From Gonapodya prolifera JEL478 (lineage: Eukaryota; Monoblepharomycota; Monoblepharidomycetes; Monoblepharidales; Gonapodyaceae), in NCBI GenBank assembly GCA_001574975.1, contig KQ965807.1, positions 135,425 to 199,424 of the forward strand: DNA of 64,000 nt, given 5' to 3'. Both the position numbers and the translations under genes were made by a program. Shown in pieces: positions 11,311 to 21,459 of the stretch (the stretch's first letter is position 1; every line of letters begins with the position of its first letter). The notes beneath the pieces are model-generated. The model saw nothing but the letters and a program-made list of their open reading frames with translations, did no database searches and was not told the DNA's origin.

Positions 11311-11881
11311 GCAGGGTTGTGGAATGACGACTCGTCTTGCGCCATGCGCAACGACCACTCGGTGATTGATTGACAAAGGGTTCCTTGCTCACTACTTTGC
11401 AGGCAGCTTGCGGTGTCATCTGCAAAGGTGTTAGGCCCCGCTTCCGCTTCGGTACAGAAAGGCAAATTATAGCTGTATTCGCTGCAACTTTTACTTGGAC
11501 TTCCCTTGTATTAGACTTGTTGGCTGTACACTGTCATTTCGTTGCATGATTGTTCGGAATGCTGTTCGAAAAGCCAGACGCGCTTCAGTGCGGAGCAGGG
11601 GGATAAGATCTCAAAGCCTTGAGACGGCTTCACAATTAGATTCGTGGTGGAGCAAATCGTGCTGACTAACGGAGGTCAAAGTGCAACTCGTGTCGTGCAA
11701 ATAACCTCTTTCACAGGTACCTTACGGTGAATGCCAAGGTTTTAGACTTGCTACATGAAATGCCCGAAGCTTTTGTTTTTCAAAAGTTGAAAACTTAGAT
11801 TTAACGTTCTACGGGGGGACAAACCTTAGACTCCCTCCCCGACCAATTTGAGAGCAGTGAAACTGAAAGTCTATCGAAACG
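11311..11881. other. Intergenic, AT-richer, nothing recognised
   Basis: Between the thioesterase and MYND genes. No open frame with family resemblance; presumed promoter of the MYND gene at its right end. Confidence 0.5.
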
Positions 11882-12936
11882 ATGTCTCAGACGTCCGAGC
11901 AAAAAAGCGCGATAGCTGCGGCTAGCGGGGACCACAACCCCGCGGATGGCTCACCGTGCCCGTGTCAGATCGGCGTCATCATCAGGGAAAGGTTGGCAAA
12001 AGAAATGAAGGACTGGAATCCGCACCGTCTGGCGGCCGAAGTCTACCACGCAATGCAATGTGAGGAAGCATGCAGAAACACATTTTCATGTGCGTGAGCC
12101 TCATTCCAGTGGTCTCGGGCTGTGAACATAGCTCGCCTTCGCGAGCTGAAGACGTGCAGGTGTACAAACATGTTACTTTCTTCTTTCGGCATGCTCTATC
12201 TTCAGGTATGGCTATTTTCCGTGGTTATGCCAGTTGCAACTACTCGGCGTTGCCTTACATTCTCGAAACGTACCCCCCCTTACTCAACCGTTTATTGGAT
12301 GGACTATGTCCGGCTTTGGCGGCACGCACAAGCCTAAAAGTTTGCCAGGAAGAGTTACTTGAGGCCTCCGACTGCTTTGAGCCGTTTATCGTCGACTATG
12401 CTAGAGTACTGGCTTTGTTCTTTTATGTGACCGATGGCAAACGTCATCAGTCTATAAGGGAGACCACGAGATCCCACCAAGCCTTTCCCAGACTCCTTCG
12501 CAATCCAGTGACGGATGACCGTGATTTCATTGACTGGGAGGAACTCCGGCACTACATGAATGTCAGGCACCCGGGCATAACAAAGGCGTCTATTCGAGCC
12601 CACTTCAATCAGCCATGTGGCAACTTCTCATGTAGCGTCGGTACCAGACCTTCTCCCGAGCAGCCAGCCATGTCATTGTGCTCGCGCTGTCAGCGAGTTC
12701 GGTATTGCTCAAAGGAATGTCAAAAGGCGGACTGGAAGTACCATAAAGTGTCCTGTGGTGCTGAGAAGATGCCAGGTCCCGAGAATACGGTCCTTGGCGT
12801 TGGGTGGAAATCAAAAATTCATCATACAGCGAGCGAGAAGCTCAGAAGCCCGACTTTTCGAGATGGAGACTTGGAAGAAGAGTTTGAGCAACTTTTCCAG
12901 CTTTTGAATGAAAATGTGGAGAGCTTTGATATGTGA
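11882..12936 (+). CDS. MYND zinc-finger protein
   Basis: Exon 1 is 11882-12089 from the ATG at 11882. A 116-base intron (GTGCGT...TTCAG) leads to exon 2, 12206-12936; total 312 residues. A shorter 38-base intron alternative also keeps the frame. The zinc finger lies at about residues 195-235: SLCSRCQRVRYCSKECQKAD followed by WKYHKVSCG, with the C-x2-C ... YC-x3-C ... H-x3-C pattern of MYND domains. MYND fingers bind proline-rich partner peptides. The rest is helical with no other domain that I recognise. The C-terminus is acidic (GDLEEEFEQLFQLL). Single-MYND proteins of this size are common and often expanded in fungi. Molecular role unknown. Confidence 0.85.
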
Positions 12937-13031
12937 GATGGCCATAAAACCCATTTTAGCGTTTCCCTTCAATAGCGTTTTTATGATTGTACAATAAATG
13001 ATTTTACAGCTGCATGTTGGCGATCTGTGGT

Positions 13032-14802
13032 TTATACTGTTGCATTAATATCGTGATACATTGGCGCACATCGACGCGGACTCACATCTAAAATATCACG
13101 CTTTGTATCTTGAGCGAGGGCATCCATAGGAAGACTGCAGGTGCGATGGCGATGATAACGGTGAACATCTTCTCATAAAAAGTCTTCTCACAAATGTCAC
13201 TTACTCGTTCTCATCTGATGACCGGCATGTCACGAAATTGTGTTCATGTATTCCATCGGTGTTAAGCATTTGTCGCAGAGTTTATGAACCGAAAATACCC
13301 TTACCGTATCTAAATGAAACATTTGAGTGAGAATCTGAAACTTAACATGCCAAAACGAAAAGCAAGACTCACCCAAATGGCATCTCCAGTTGTCTCGCAA
13401 TCATCTCGATTCCGAGGAAGCAGTACGACGCGAAGAACACCACGAGAATGACGAGCCACTGGAGATCTTTCACAAGCTGAAGAGGCAGGAAGAAGCAGTA
13501 AATAAACAGAATCTGGCGCAGATGGATAGAGTATGCGGGAGGTCTGTCGGAACATCAGCTTATAGGTCTCATGACGTTTATTGAACGTCAAGCAGAGAAC
13601 GTTGACTCACATAGGCGACGTCGCAATTCGTTCCAAAACGGTCGCGGTCTCAGTGAGGTTCGGCACCAGTGACTGAACCGCTCCAGCGTTCGGGCCGGTG
13701 ATAAGGTTTACCAAATGAGCTTCCTGAAGGTGCTTTGCAAGGGCGTAGCCAATTTTGACTACCACCGCCGCCGATTCGTATGTCAGAACGTTGCTTTATT
13801 CGGTTGAAAATTGTGTCCGACAACTTACACGGCATTCCCTCTGACAGTGAGCCAATGTATGTTAAAAGGAATCACAAATGCCGTCAAGTACCACATAAAC
13901 TCACCCCCGTTCTCATACACAATCGCTCCGTACGGCCCCAGAAGTGGATCGGTCTCGTTGAGCTCACGCTTACCATTCTCCAAGTCTCCACCAGGAGATG
14001 TGAATGCGGATATCGGGATGACATCCATCACGTCGAGCATGTCAGAGAGCTGGTTTACATCCTTCTCTGGAAGGTAAGACGCGGTAGTAACACATTGCGG
14101 TAGTAGCACATAATGCAGTGCCAAAGTATCTCTCTTTACTCACCCGCCCTCAAGTAATGCTTCAGAGAGAACACAAACGCGATGAGCATCTTCACAGCCT
14201 TTTGCTGTTTCCAATGCCAGCACCCCCAAGAGATAGGTTTAAGTCATTTTATCCCAACTAAAACATAAATGTGTCTTCACTCACACGTGCGGCGTTTCCG
14301 TCCTCCGTGTCCACGAAAGACAGCATCATGGCTCGAATTCCGTTTCGACACTGGAATTGCAGGGTACCCCACGTCTTCCTCCCTTCGTAGAATCTGTCAT
14401 AGGCCTGCGTCGACCGGAAAGCGAGGAGAAGACCGAGTACCACACCGAGCTAGTGTTTGGCGGAGTGGCTTCATGTGATGGAAAAGCGACGGTTCTGCCT
14501 CAATTCCCGTACCAGCGTAATGAAACTCGTCGGAAGTCTGAAGTCCATGGTGAGAATGAGGTCCAAATAGCAGACCACGGCGGTCCAGAGTACCAATACC
14601 ATTAAAGGCGGCATCACCTGCTCCGATAGTGGGTTCAAGCGGGATCGAGACGATTGGAAGACTTCCAGAGACCCACCTGAAAAGCAATACTGCCTCGCAT
14701 CTGGAAAGCTTCCACCCAGAGGTGCTTTTTCACGGCAGGGACAATGCTCTCAAGTGAAGCCGAAGACAGCGTGCGGGACAGCGTGCCACGGCGGCTCTCC
14801 AT
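13032..14802 (-). CDS. Bestrophin/RFP-TM family chloride channel
   Basis: Eleven exons reconstruct a 366-residue protein: 14802-14677, 14617-14513, 14449-14285, 14204-14144, 14066-13905, 13838-13829 (10 bases), 13793-13611, 13543-13373, 13309-13305 (5 bases), 13214-13205 (10 bases) and 13134-13032. All joins keep the frame and recover the family hallmarks: GLLLAFRSTQAYDRFYEGRK (about residues 81-100) and PPAYSIHLRQILFIYCFFLP, with FASYCFLGIEMIARQLEMPF and FGYDENDLPMD at the C-terminal end. The UPF0187/bestrophin fold forms pentameric anion channels in membranes. Hydrophobic segments are visible at VMPPLMVLVLWTAVVCYLDL and LVILVVFFASYCFLG. Introns run 35-90 bases. Without the 5-base ATACG exon, the strongly conserved GYDENDLP sequence could not be read. 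Confidence 0.9.
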
Positions 14803-15101
14803 CTTTAGAATACTGCGCGAGACGAAGAAGCGCGGACGCGATCGGGTATGTGCTGAGGAGCAGAAGACGGATGGGTGTTTGCAGCTTGTCCCTTGCCGGC
14901 CGGTTGAATGGGAGGGACTTGGCGGACGTGAGACCGACAGCTCGTGCTCAGTAGAGGAATAATTGTCTTTTAACGAAAAGATATATGTTATCATAACTGG
15001 AAGGAGAGGCGAACATCGAAACTCACGTGTATTTACGTTTTACGAGTGGAATGACGACCAAAATGGCAAAACCGCATTCAATGATGTACAAACAAAGAAA
15101 A

Positions 15102-16914
15102 TTACTTCTTTTGACGCTTCCCCTTGGGAGTCTTCCCAGCTCTCGTGTGTCCGCCCTCCGCACTGGAATGGTGCCCAAGAAGTCGGCCCGACAAGGGATT
15201 CTCCATGTGGGGCAGGTGCATGTGGGGTAAGTGAAAGCCGTCGTTTTGGGGCTGACCCGAGCTGGAAAATGTTGTGTGAGGGGTTCGCTGGGTCTTGGTC
15301 GAGCTTCGTGTTGAATCATCAAAATACCTCCCCTGGCCAGGCCGTTCCTCCGTCGGTGATGGCGTTGAAGGACGCCCTCTCTTTGCAGGAGAAGATGTGT
15401 AGATCCGCGAGGGTGGTTGCGGAGGAACGACGGCAGGACGCTGAGGTGTTCCATGAGATTTCGTCAACCGGCGCACTCGGGGATCATTAGAAGGAGGGAG
15501 CGATGACGCAAGTCCACCGGTTGTTGAGCGATCCAATGGTGAAACGATGGGAGAGGAGGGTGGGTGCGAGCTCCTGCGTGAAGCGTTAGGAGTACCCGCG
15601 ATGTTGCTGGAAGATGTGATCCCAGAGCTCCGCCTCGACGCGGCGCCTTGTGTGCTTTGGGTGCTCAAATTCGACAACATATGCGATAATGCGGGGTCGT
15701 CCACATAAATCGCCTCGTCGTGCACCTTGCTGTACGTGTTGGTTCCTGTAGTACTGCTTAATGGTGACGAGGGAGTACTGCTATTCTGTGGCATGGAAGG
15801 GTAGGTTCCCGTGGTACGACCGACAGGTGGCCGTGGTAATAGACCCATCGTGGGCTCGAGCAACTCGGGAGAGGTGACCGCGTCCACGTCGATGACTTCA
15901 TTATCCTGTACTTCCACAGAGCGACCACTTCGACGACCGATCCTGGGGCTGTTCTCGATCTCCAGCATTCTTGGGCGACCTGACGCGGAGCCTTCTATGG
16001 TTCTTCCATTGACTGACACTGTTTTCGTCTCCCTGCCTTGCGCGTCGACTTTAGTGGTCGTCACTGTCGTCTTGCCTTGCCCGTCTCGCACTGTTGTAAC
16101 CGTCGTGCGCTCGCCCAGTGCGTTCACTGACGTGCTCGTGGATGTCGAGGTGAAGCTTCCACCTCCTACCGAGCTCGTCGACATGAAGCCTGCAGAACTA
16201 GAACCCAGCATGGCGCCCAAGAACGGGTCGCGGAACAGACCGCCATGTCCTCCCATCATAGAAGCCAGGGGATCCACGCCTCCTCGCGAGAGTCCGCCAA
16301 AGGGAGAGGCAAAGGGAGTGGCGAATGGAGAAGTGAAGAGCACCGGGGGGCGAGGAAAGCCTCGGCTGTTTGCCCCCAGGCCCGAATCGAACCGGAAGTC
16401 CGAGAACGGATCCCCGCCGCCGAAGAAGGACCGGAAGAGGTCAAACGGGTCGTGGAATTGGAAGTCCGAAAAGCCCTCGAAAGGGTCGAACGTGGGTGCG
16501 GTGAACGGTCGTCGGGCTCCAGACGTGCTGCCACGAGGAGCGCCCCTGGTGGAGCTTTCGACACCATGGGTATCGTAGAGCTCCCGACGAGATGTGTCCG
16601 ATAGAATCTCATAGGCTTGGAAATGGTTGATGGATGTCCAACTCAATAAACCAGTCACCTGGTCCATCGGATGTTCTAGCAGCAGCTCACCTTTAGAGAC
16701 GAGCTTGAACTTCTCTTCGGCCTCCTCCCTGCTATTTGGATTCTTATCCGGATGCCATCTTAGAGCTTGCTTGCGGTACGCCTTGGAATGTGAAGAGCGA
16801 GTCAGTGTTTTCGATAGCCACACGACAGCGAGACCGTCGGCTGTAATGCACCTTTCTGACGTCGTCTTGTGATGCATCTCGAGGAATTTCAAGCACGGCG
16901 TAGAGGTCCGACAT
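15102..16914 (-). CDS. DnaJ/Hsp40 co-chaperone, DNAJB6-like
   Basis: Three exons, 16914-16852, 16781-16691 and 16615-15102, joined across 70- and 75-base introns; 555 residues. The J domain at the N-terminus reads LYAVLEIPRDASQDDVRK, then AYRKQALRWHPDKNPNSREE with the HPD tripeptide, then AYEILSDTSRRELYDTHG. A Gly/Phe/Asp-rich region follows, then a Ser/Thr-rich stretch (SFTSTSTSTSVNALGERTTV), which resembles the DNAJB6/B8 group. There is no zinc-finger domain, so it is class B. The remaining 300 residues are disordered, Ser/Pro-rich, and end in a Lys-rich tail. It is expected to stimulate Hsp70 ATPase and hold unfolded clients in cytosol or nucleus. Confidence 0.9.
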
Positions 16915-17056
16915 CGCGAACTCGGTATGAAATGGGGAAACGGTGCTCTTTTGGCTTCCAAACCTTTCGAACACAGTAAATAATGAGATAATCACTAATC
17001 TAACAAACGTGTACATGGTCACGAAGATGAGCACATCAAAGTTTGCGCTATTCACT

Positions 17057-18388
17057 TTAACGTGGATACTCCCCCGTAGCCAACCAAATCAAAAACGATT
17101 CATCATCAAAGTCCTCGTCTTCTGGCCACCGCGGAGCCTGCATAATGCGCTCCATATCGTCAAGGACGGACCTGTCCGCCCCTCTTTCCAACAAAATCTG
17201 CACCACTTGATCATTCCTCCGGGCTCGCGCGTTGACCAGCGCTTGGTCGTTGCACGAGTGGATATCCGCACCGCGATCCAACAAACCGCGTACGACGTTA
17301 CCCTTCTGGTCACTGAGAGCAGCATCCCGAAGTGCCGCATCCTGGCATGCGTGAATGTCAGCGCCGCGATCCAGAAAAAGCTGTATGGCTTCCAATCCAA
17401 ACATGCTTGTGGTGGCAATACGAAGAGCAGAGTCACCATCCGTGTGAACATCGGCACCTCGCTCCAGGAGGAGATCCAAAATGACAGCGTGATGTCCCCT
17501 TGCGGCAGCCAGTAATTCCTTGCTTGGGTCACCGATTCCGTGGTCCAATAAGATCTTTGTCACCGCGACGGATCCAAGATTGAATGCGTGGTGAAGGAGA
17601 CGAGGATCACGCGGCCGCACTACTCCTCTGTCCAGAACTACCTTCGCGGTTTCCATCTGACCTCTTCCGGTCACCACCTGCAACAGCATGGCATCGCTGT
17701 CAAACTGGACGTGACCACGACGATCCAAGATGTACTCGACAACGGCAGGGTTTCCTCCCAGTGCAGCAGACCGGATTGCGCCACTCCTCACTGCATCGCT
17801 GGAAATATCAGCACCGTGTTCCAAAACAAGCTTCACCATTTCGAGTTTTCTGCTTTCTGCAGCAGCCTGGTGAACAGTCTCGCCGACAACGTGAACGTGG
17901 CCTCCAACAGCAATCGCGTGAGTTCCATATTCCCTTTTCCAGCCGCCATGAGAAGCGCTTTGTAACCTGCACCACTGCGGATATCGACACCAGCCCCGTA
18001 GTCCTACAAAAGGTTCACCACCTCGACGTGCCCTCCTGACGCAGCCGTCGAAAATGGGTCTCACTCTAGCACGTAGCATTTCCTCCACGACAGCTGTATG
18101 CCCCTTCCCTGCCATGTCAGCAAGGAAGGACTTGAAGAATGATTCCTCGTTCGACAGAGTAATTTTCCGCACGAGGTATAATACAATATCCCCAATCGAG
18201 GGTCCGTTCCTTCCGCCTTTCTGCGAGCTGTAGTGACGCAAGGCCCTCAAGGCAATGCTCCTCGGCTGCGATAAAATTGCATACAGAGTCTTGTCGAGAA
18301 TGGGGAGGCCAAGTCGATGGAGGAGGAAAGGCGCGATCAGCTCGACGAGCAGGTTTCTGTGATGGACGGCGAAAGTTCGATCCGGCAT
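17057..18388 (-). CDS. Ankyrin-repeat protein, paralogue 1 (open)
   Basis: Continuous frame of 443 residues from the ATG at 18388. The N-terminal 110 residues (FLLHRLGLPILDKTLYAILS, RALRHYSSQ, MLRARVRP) are shared with two neighbouring copies. They are followed by about eight ankyrin repeats with the DRGADIHACQDAALRDAAL type of loop. Between about 18060 and 17890 the residues stop looking like ankyrin repeats (RRARRGGEPFVGLRGWCRYP), while a neighbouring frame reads GHVEVVNLL and GAGYKALLMAAGKGNMELTR. One repeat therefore seems to have been read out of frame by two compensating shifts, and an in-frame stop would sit in the old frame. Ankyrin repeats mediate protein binding; no catalytic domain is present. 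Confidence 0.75.
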   Translation of the reverse strand: MPDRTFAVHHRNLLVELIAPFLLHRLGLPILDKTLYAILSQPRSIALRALRHYSSQKGGRNGPSIGDIVLYLVRKITLSNEESFFKSFLADMAGKGHTAVVEEMLRARVRPIFDGCVRRARRGGEPFVGLRGWCRYPQWCRLQSASHGGWKREYGTHAIAVGGHVHVVGETVHQAAAESRKLEMVKLVLEHGADISSDAVRSGAIRSAALGGNPAVVEYILDRRGHVQFDSDAMLLQVVTGRGQMETAKVVLDRGVVRPRDPRLLHHAFNLGSVAVTKILLDHGIGDPSKELLAAARGHHAVILDLLLERGADVHTDGDSALRIATTSMFGLEAIQLFLDRGADIHACQDAALRDAALSDQKGNVVRGLLDRGADIHSCNDQALVNARARRNDQVVQILLERGADRSVLDDMERIMQAPRWPEDEDFDDESFLIWLATGEYPR

Positions 18389-18723
18389 TCGAGTGCTACT
18401 AGATTGTTTGTGTGTCGGCTGTGTGATGTTGTCTTGCGTTTGATTCCGCTCACAAAGAATATGGCAAAGTCCCAACATGTGCCGGGGCCAATCTCCTGCT
18501 TTCTTATGTACTTCTTTGCATTTGAATCATTTACTTCAGGGAATCCCGGCATTTGAATCACGATTAATTCAGAGAAGCACGAACCGTTCTAGAATGGGGA
18601 AATAGCATGGACAAAACCTCGAAACTGACATACATACAGCAATTTTACTGACGTGTAGCATTATTTTAAATTCTGTAAATGTTGGTGAGGTTGATTCCAC
18701 GCCAATTGATTTTCATACGCCAT

Positions 18724-19930
18724 TTAAGCCTCAATCCGATTAACCATGGTCCGCTTCACCTGCGCAATGCGCTCAGCATCATCAACGACATACCTGTCTG
18801 CTCGTCGCTCCAGCAAGATCTGCACAGCGTATTCATGACCCTGTACATGCGAATGGACAAGACCCTCGTCACTGCGAGCATGGATATCCGCTCCTCTGTC
18901 TAACAAGCAACACACGATATCCCCCCAATGGTCGAAAAGCGCAGCTTCGCGAAGAGCGGCATCCTCATTTGCGTGAATGTCGGCTCTGCGATGGAGGAGA
19001 AGCTTTATCGCTTCTTCAGAGCACGATCTAGCCGCAACAATACGGAGTGCAAGGTCGCCATCTTTGTGAATATCGGCACCACGTTCGAGGAGGAAATCGA
19101 GAATATCAGCTCGATTCTGCCTTGCGCCGGTGAGCAATTCTTCATTTGGATCATCGATTCCAATGTCCAACAGAATTCTCATCATTTCGATAGACCCACG
19201 GTCTACTGCAAAAAAAAAAAAAAAAAAGAGAGACGAGCACCGTCATTGCTGGGTTGGACTATTCCTCGCTCAATGCATTGTCCATGCAGCCCATTAGCAT
19301 TGTATGGTCAAGGATCTCATCATCTTCAAATTGAACATGCCACCCGTAATTCAATACGTGCTCGAATATGGCAGGAACTTGGCTTATTGCGGCGGATCGG
19401 ATTATGTTGCGTCTCACGGCGTCACTGAGATCAATGTCACCACATTGAAGGAAGTTCACCATATAGGGGAAAGTGAGCCGCAAAATTCGAAGCGACCGCG
19501 TCCTGGATAATCCTTCCGCCGCGTAGGTGAACAGTACCTCCACGATCCAAGAGGAGCCGAGTCATTTCTACATTGCCTGTTATCACCGCGGCATACAGCG
19601 CATCATATCCTTCGTCGGGACTGCGCGTATCCATATCAGCACCGTAGTCCATCAGGACCTTTGTCATCTCCAAGTTGCGACTCTGAATGGTGTAGCCGAA
19701 TGCCGACCAGCTGAATACACGTGCTGGTCTCAATCCTGCGCGTAGCATTGCCTCCACGACAAATGCACTTCCAAATCTCACTACGTCCGCGATAAAATCC
19801 GGGAATTCTTCCTCGGGTAATGTTTTGCGCATGAGCTGCACCCGCAGGGTTCTTCCCTTCTTTCCAATACATGGTTGGATTCCCTTGACGCAACAAACAT
19901 GACAAATGCAGATAAAGTGCCAAGGCCTTC
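18724..19930 (-). pseudogene. Ankyrin-repeat paralogue 2 (decayed)
   Basis: Pieces in several frames align in order with paralogue 1: MLRAGLRPARVFSWSAFGYT (about 19745-19690), then GYDALYAAVITGNVEMTRLL, then DAVRRNIIRSAAISQVPAIF (about 19420-19360), then a clean block 19185-18724 (DPNEELLTGARQNRADILDF ... AERIAQVKRTMVNRIEA). The frame shifts at least twice, and an 18-base A tract interrupts the repeat region. The N-terminal LPVVDKTLYAIL block is missing. In its place the sequence turns into the opposite-strand copy at 19958. Non-functional by appearance. Confidence 0.7.
19210..19227. repeat. Poly-A run, 18 bases
   Basis: Mononucleotide tract inside the decayed ankyrin paralogue 2, followed by a purine-rich GAGAGACGAG. 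Confidence 0.9.
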
Positions 19931-19957
19931 CTTTATCTGCCAATCTTACGTACTCCC

Positions 19958-21066
19958 ATGGCCCCCTTCCTCCCCCACCGTCCCAGCCTCCCTGTTGTGG
20001 ACAAGACTCTGTACGCGATTTTGTCGCACCCACGGAGCATCACCGAAAGGGCCTTGCGGCACTGCAGCTCCCACGAATCCGCGCTCCGTGCCGAGGCGAG
20101 AAGGAAGGGATCTGACGCGGTGGACATTGTGATGCACCTCGTGCGGAAAACGCCATCGGAGGAGTGTTTGTCCTCCTTTTTCGAGGGCATGGCGAGGGAC
20201 AGCAATGCAGCTGTTGTGGAGGCGTTGCTTCGTGCTGGGATAAAGCCTTCAAGTGACGGCCTAGACTCTGCACTTTACATGGCTGCCTCAGAGAGTCACA
20301 TTGAGGTAGTAAAACTATTGCTGGACTGCGGGACCCGCGATGCTGTCCGCTGGCCCTATTCAATCCTTGGTGCCCTGCACGAGGCGGTTCAAAAGGGACA
20401 TTTAGAAATCACGCGACTTCTTTTGGATCGAGGTAGAGATATCCACCTCGAGGATGATGGGATACTTCACCGCACGTTAGACAACGGTCACGCAGAAACT
20501 GCAAAGCTACTGAAAGACCGGGGAGTGGTCTTACCACGTAATCCATGTCTTCTGGACCACGCGGCCTACGGGGGGTCTGTCACGATGACAAAACTCTTCC
20601 TGGACCTCGGACTTGGCAACCCGAATGAGGCATTGAACTACGTCGCAATGGGACGTCTGTAGGGTGACGTTCTTGATCTCCTCTTGGAACGTGGTGCAGA
20701 TATCCACGCAGATGGCGACGTCGCACTTTTACCGCCGCCGGCCGGTCTTACTACGGACCAACTACTGTACAGCTTCTCCTCGATCGCGGCGCTCCTATCC
20801 ACGCGCGCGAGTATAAAGCCCTTCGGTAGGCCGCCCGGGATGATGCGAGCGGAGAGATTGTGCGCCTTCTGTTGGATCGCGGTGCGGATATCCACGCCTG
20901 CAACGACCAAGCCTTGGTCAACGCCCTAGCCAGGGGTAATCGGAAAGTGGTTGCGATTTCGCTTCAACAAGGCGCGGACGGGTGGGTGCTTGATGATGTG
21001 GAGCGTATCGCTCAGGTGCCACCACAAGAAGAGGAATTCAGCGGTGGATTTGGATTGTTTGATTAG
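19958..21066 (+). pseudogene. Ankyrin-repeat paralogue 3 (mostly open, then decayed)
   Basis: From the ATG at 19958 an open frame of 234 residues reads HRPSLPVVDKTLYAILSHPR, then MARDSNAAVVEALLRAGIKP and five ankyrin repeats. It ends at a TAG (20660-20662), after which the same frame continues as GDVLDLLLERGADIHADGD. The frame then shifts (near 20720-20770), a second stop interrupts ALR*AARDD, and the last repeats (LLLDRGADIHACNDQALVNA ... VERIAQV) close at 21066. Two stops and at least one shift make this a broken copy, although a truncated 234-residue ankyrin protein could still be made. It points away from paralogue 2, head to head. Confidence 0.72.
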
Positions 21067-21459
21067 GTTCGCGGGCACGCATGGCTTTTTGGACACTGGC
21101 CGGTCGCTACGTTCTGTGTGATCTACAAGGCGCTGAGCAAAAAGAATATTGCATTTTCAGGAAATAACAGCACCAATAAGTCATCTTCGTCCGGTGTATT
21201 GGTGTTGAAACTTGGAAGGGACATTGACACCAGCAGTCTAGAGAGGCGGTGAGACATTCGTGCAGACAATGGAAGTTGGGACAACGGTTTCTGTTAGTTC
21301 TGGGGGAGAATTATCTGATTCTCCTGTGCTTTGCTTATTATGTAAACGTTAAGGTCCAGTTTTGTGGCAGACGCAAGTCAGTGATTTGATTCAACGCGGG
21401 AATAGCACCCGTCGTTGGAACACTCAGGTCGAGTCACTTGTGGCCTTTGTTGCCACCCA
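21067..21459. other. Intergenic, likely helicase promoter
   Basis: No open frame with family resemblance. It separates the ankyrin cluster from the nuclease-helicase start at 21460. Confidence 0.45.

Noticed and set aside
15811-16578. Plus-strand frame opposite the DnaJ gene
   Set aside because: Antisense of the G/F and Ser/Thr-rich region; no motif of its own.
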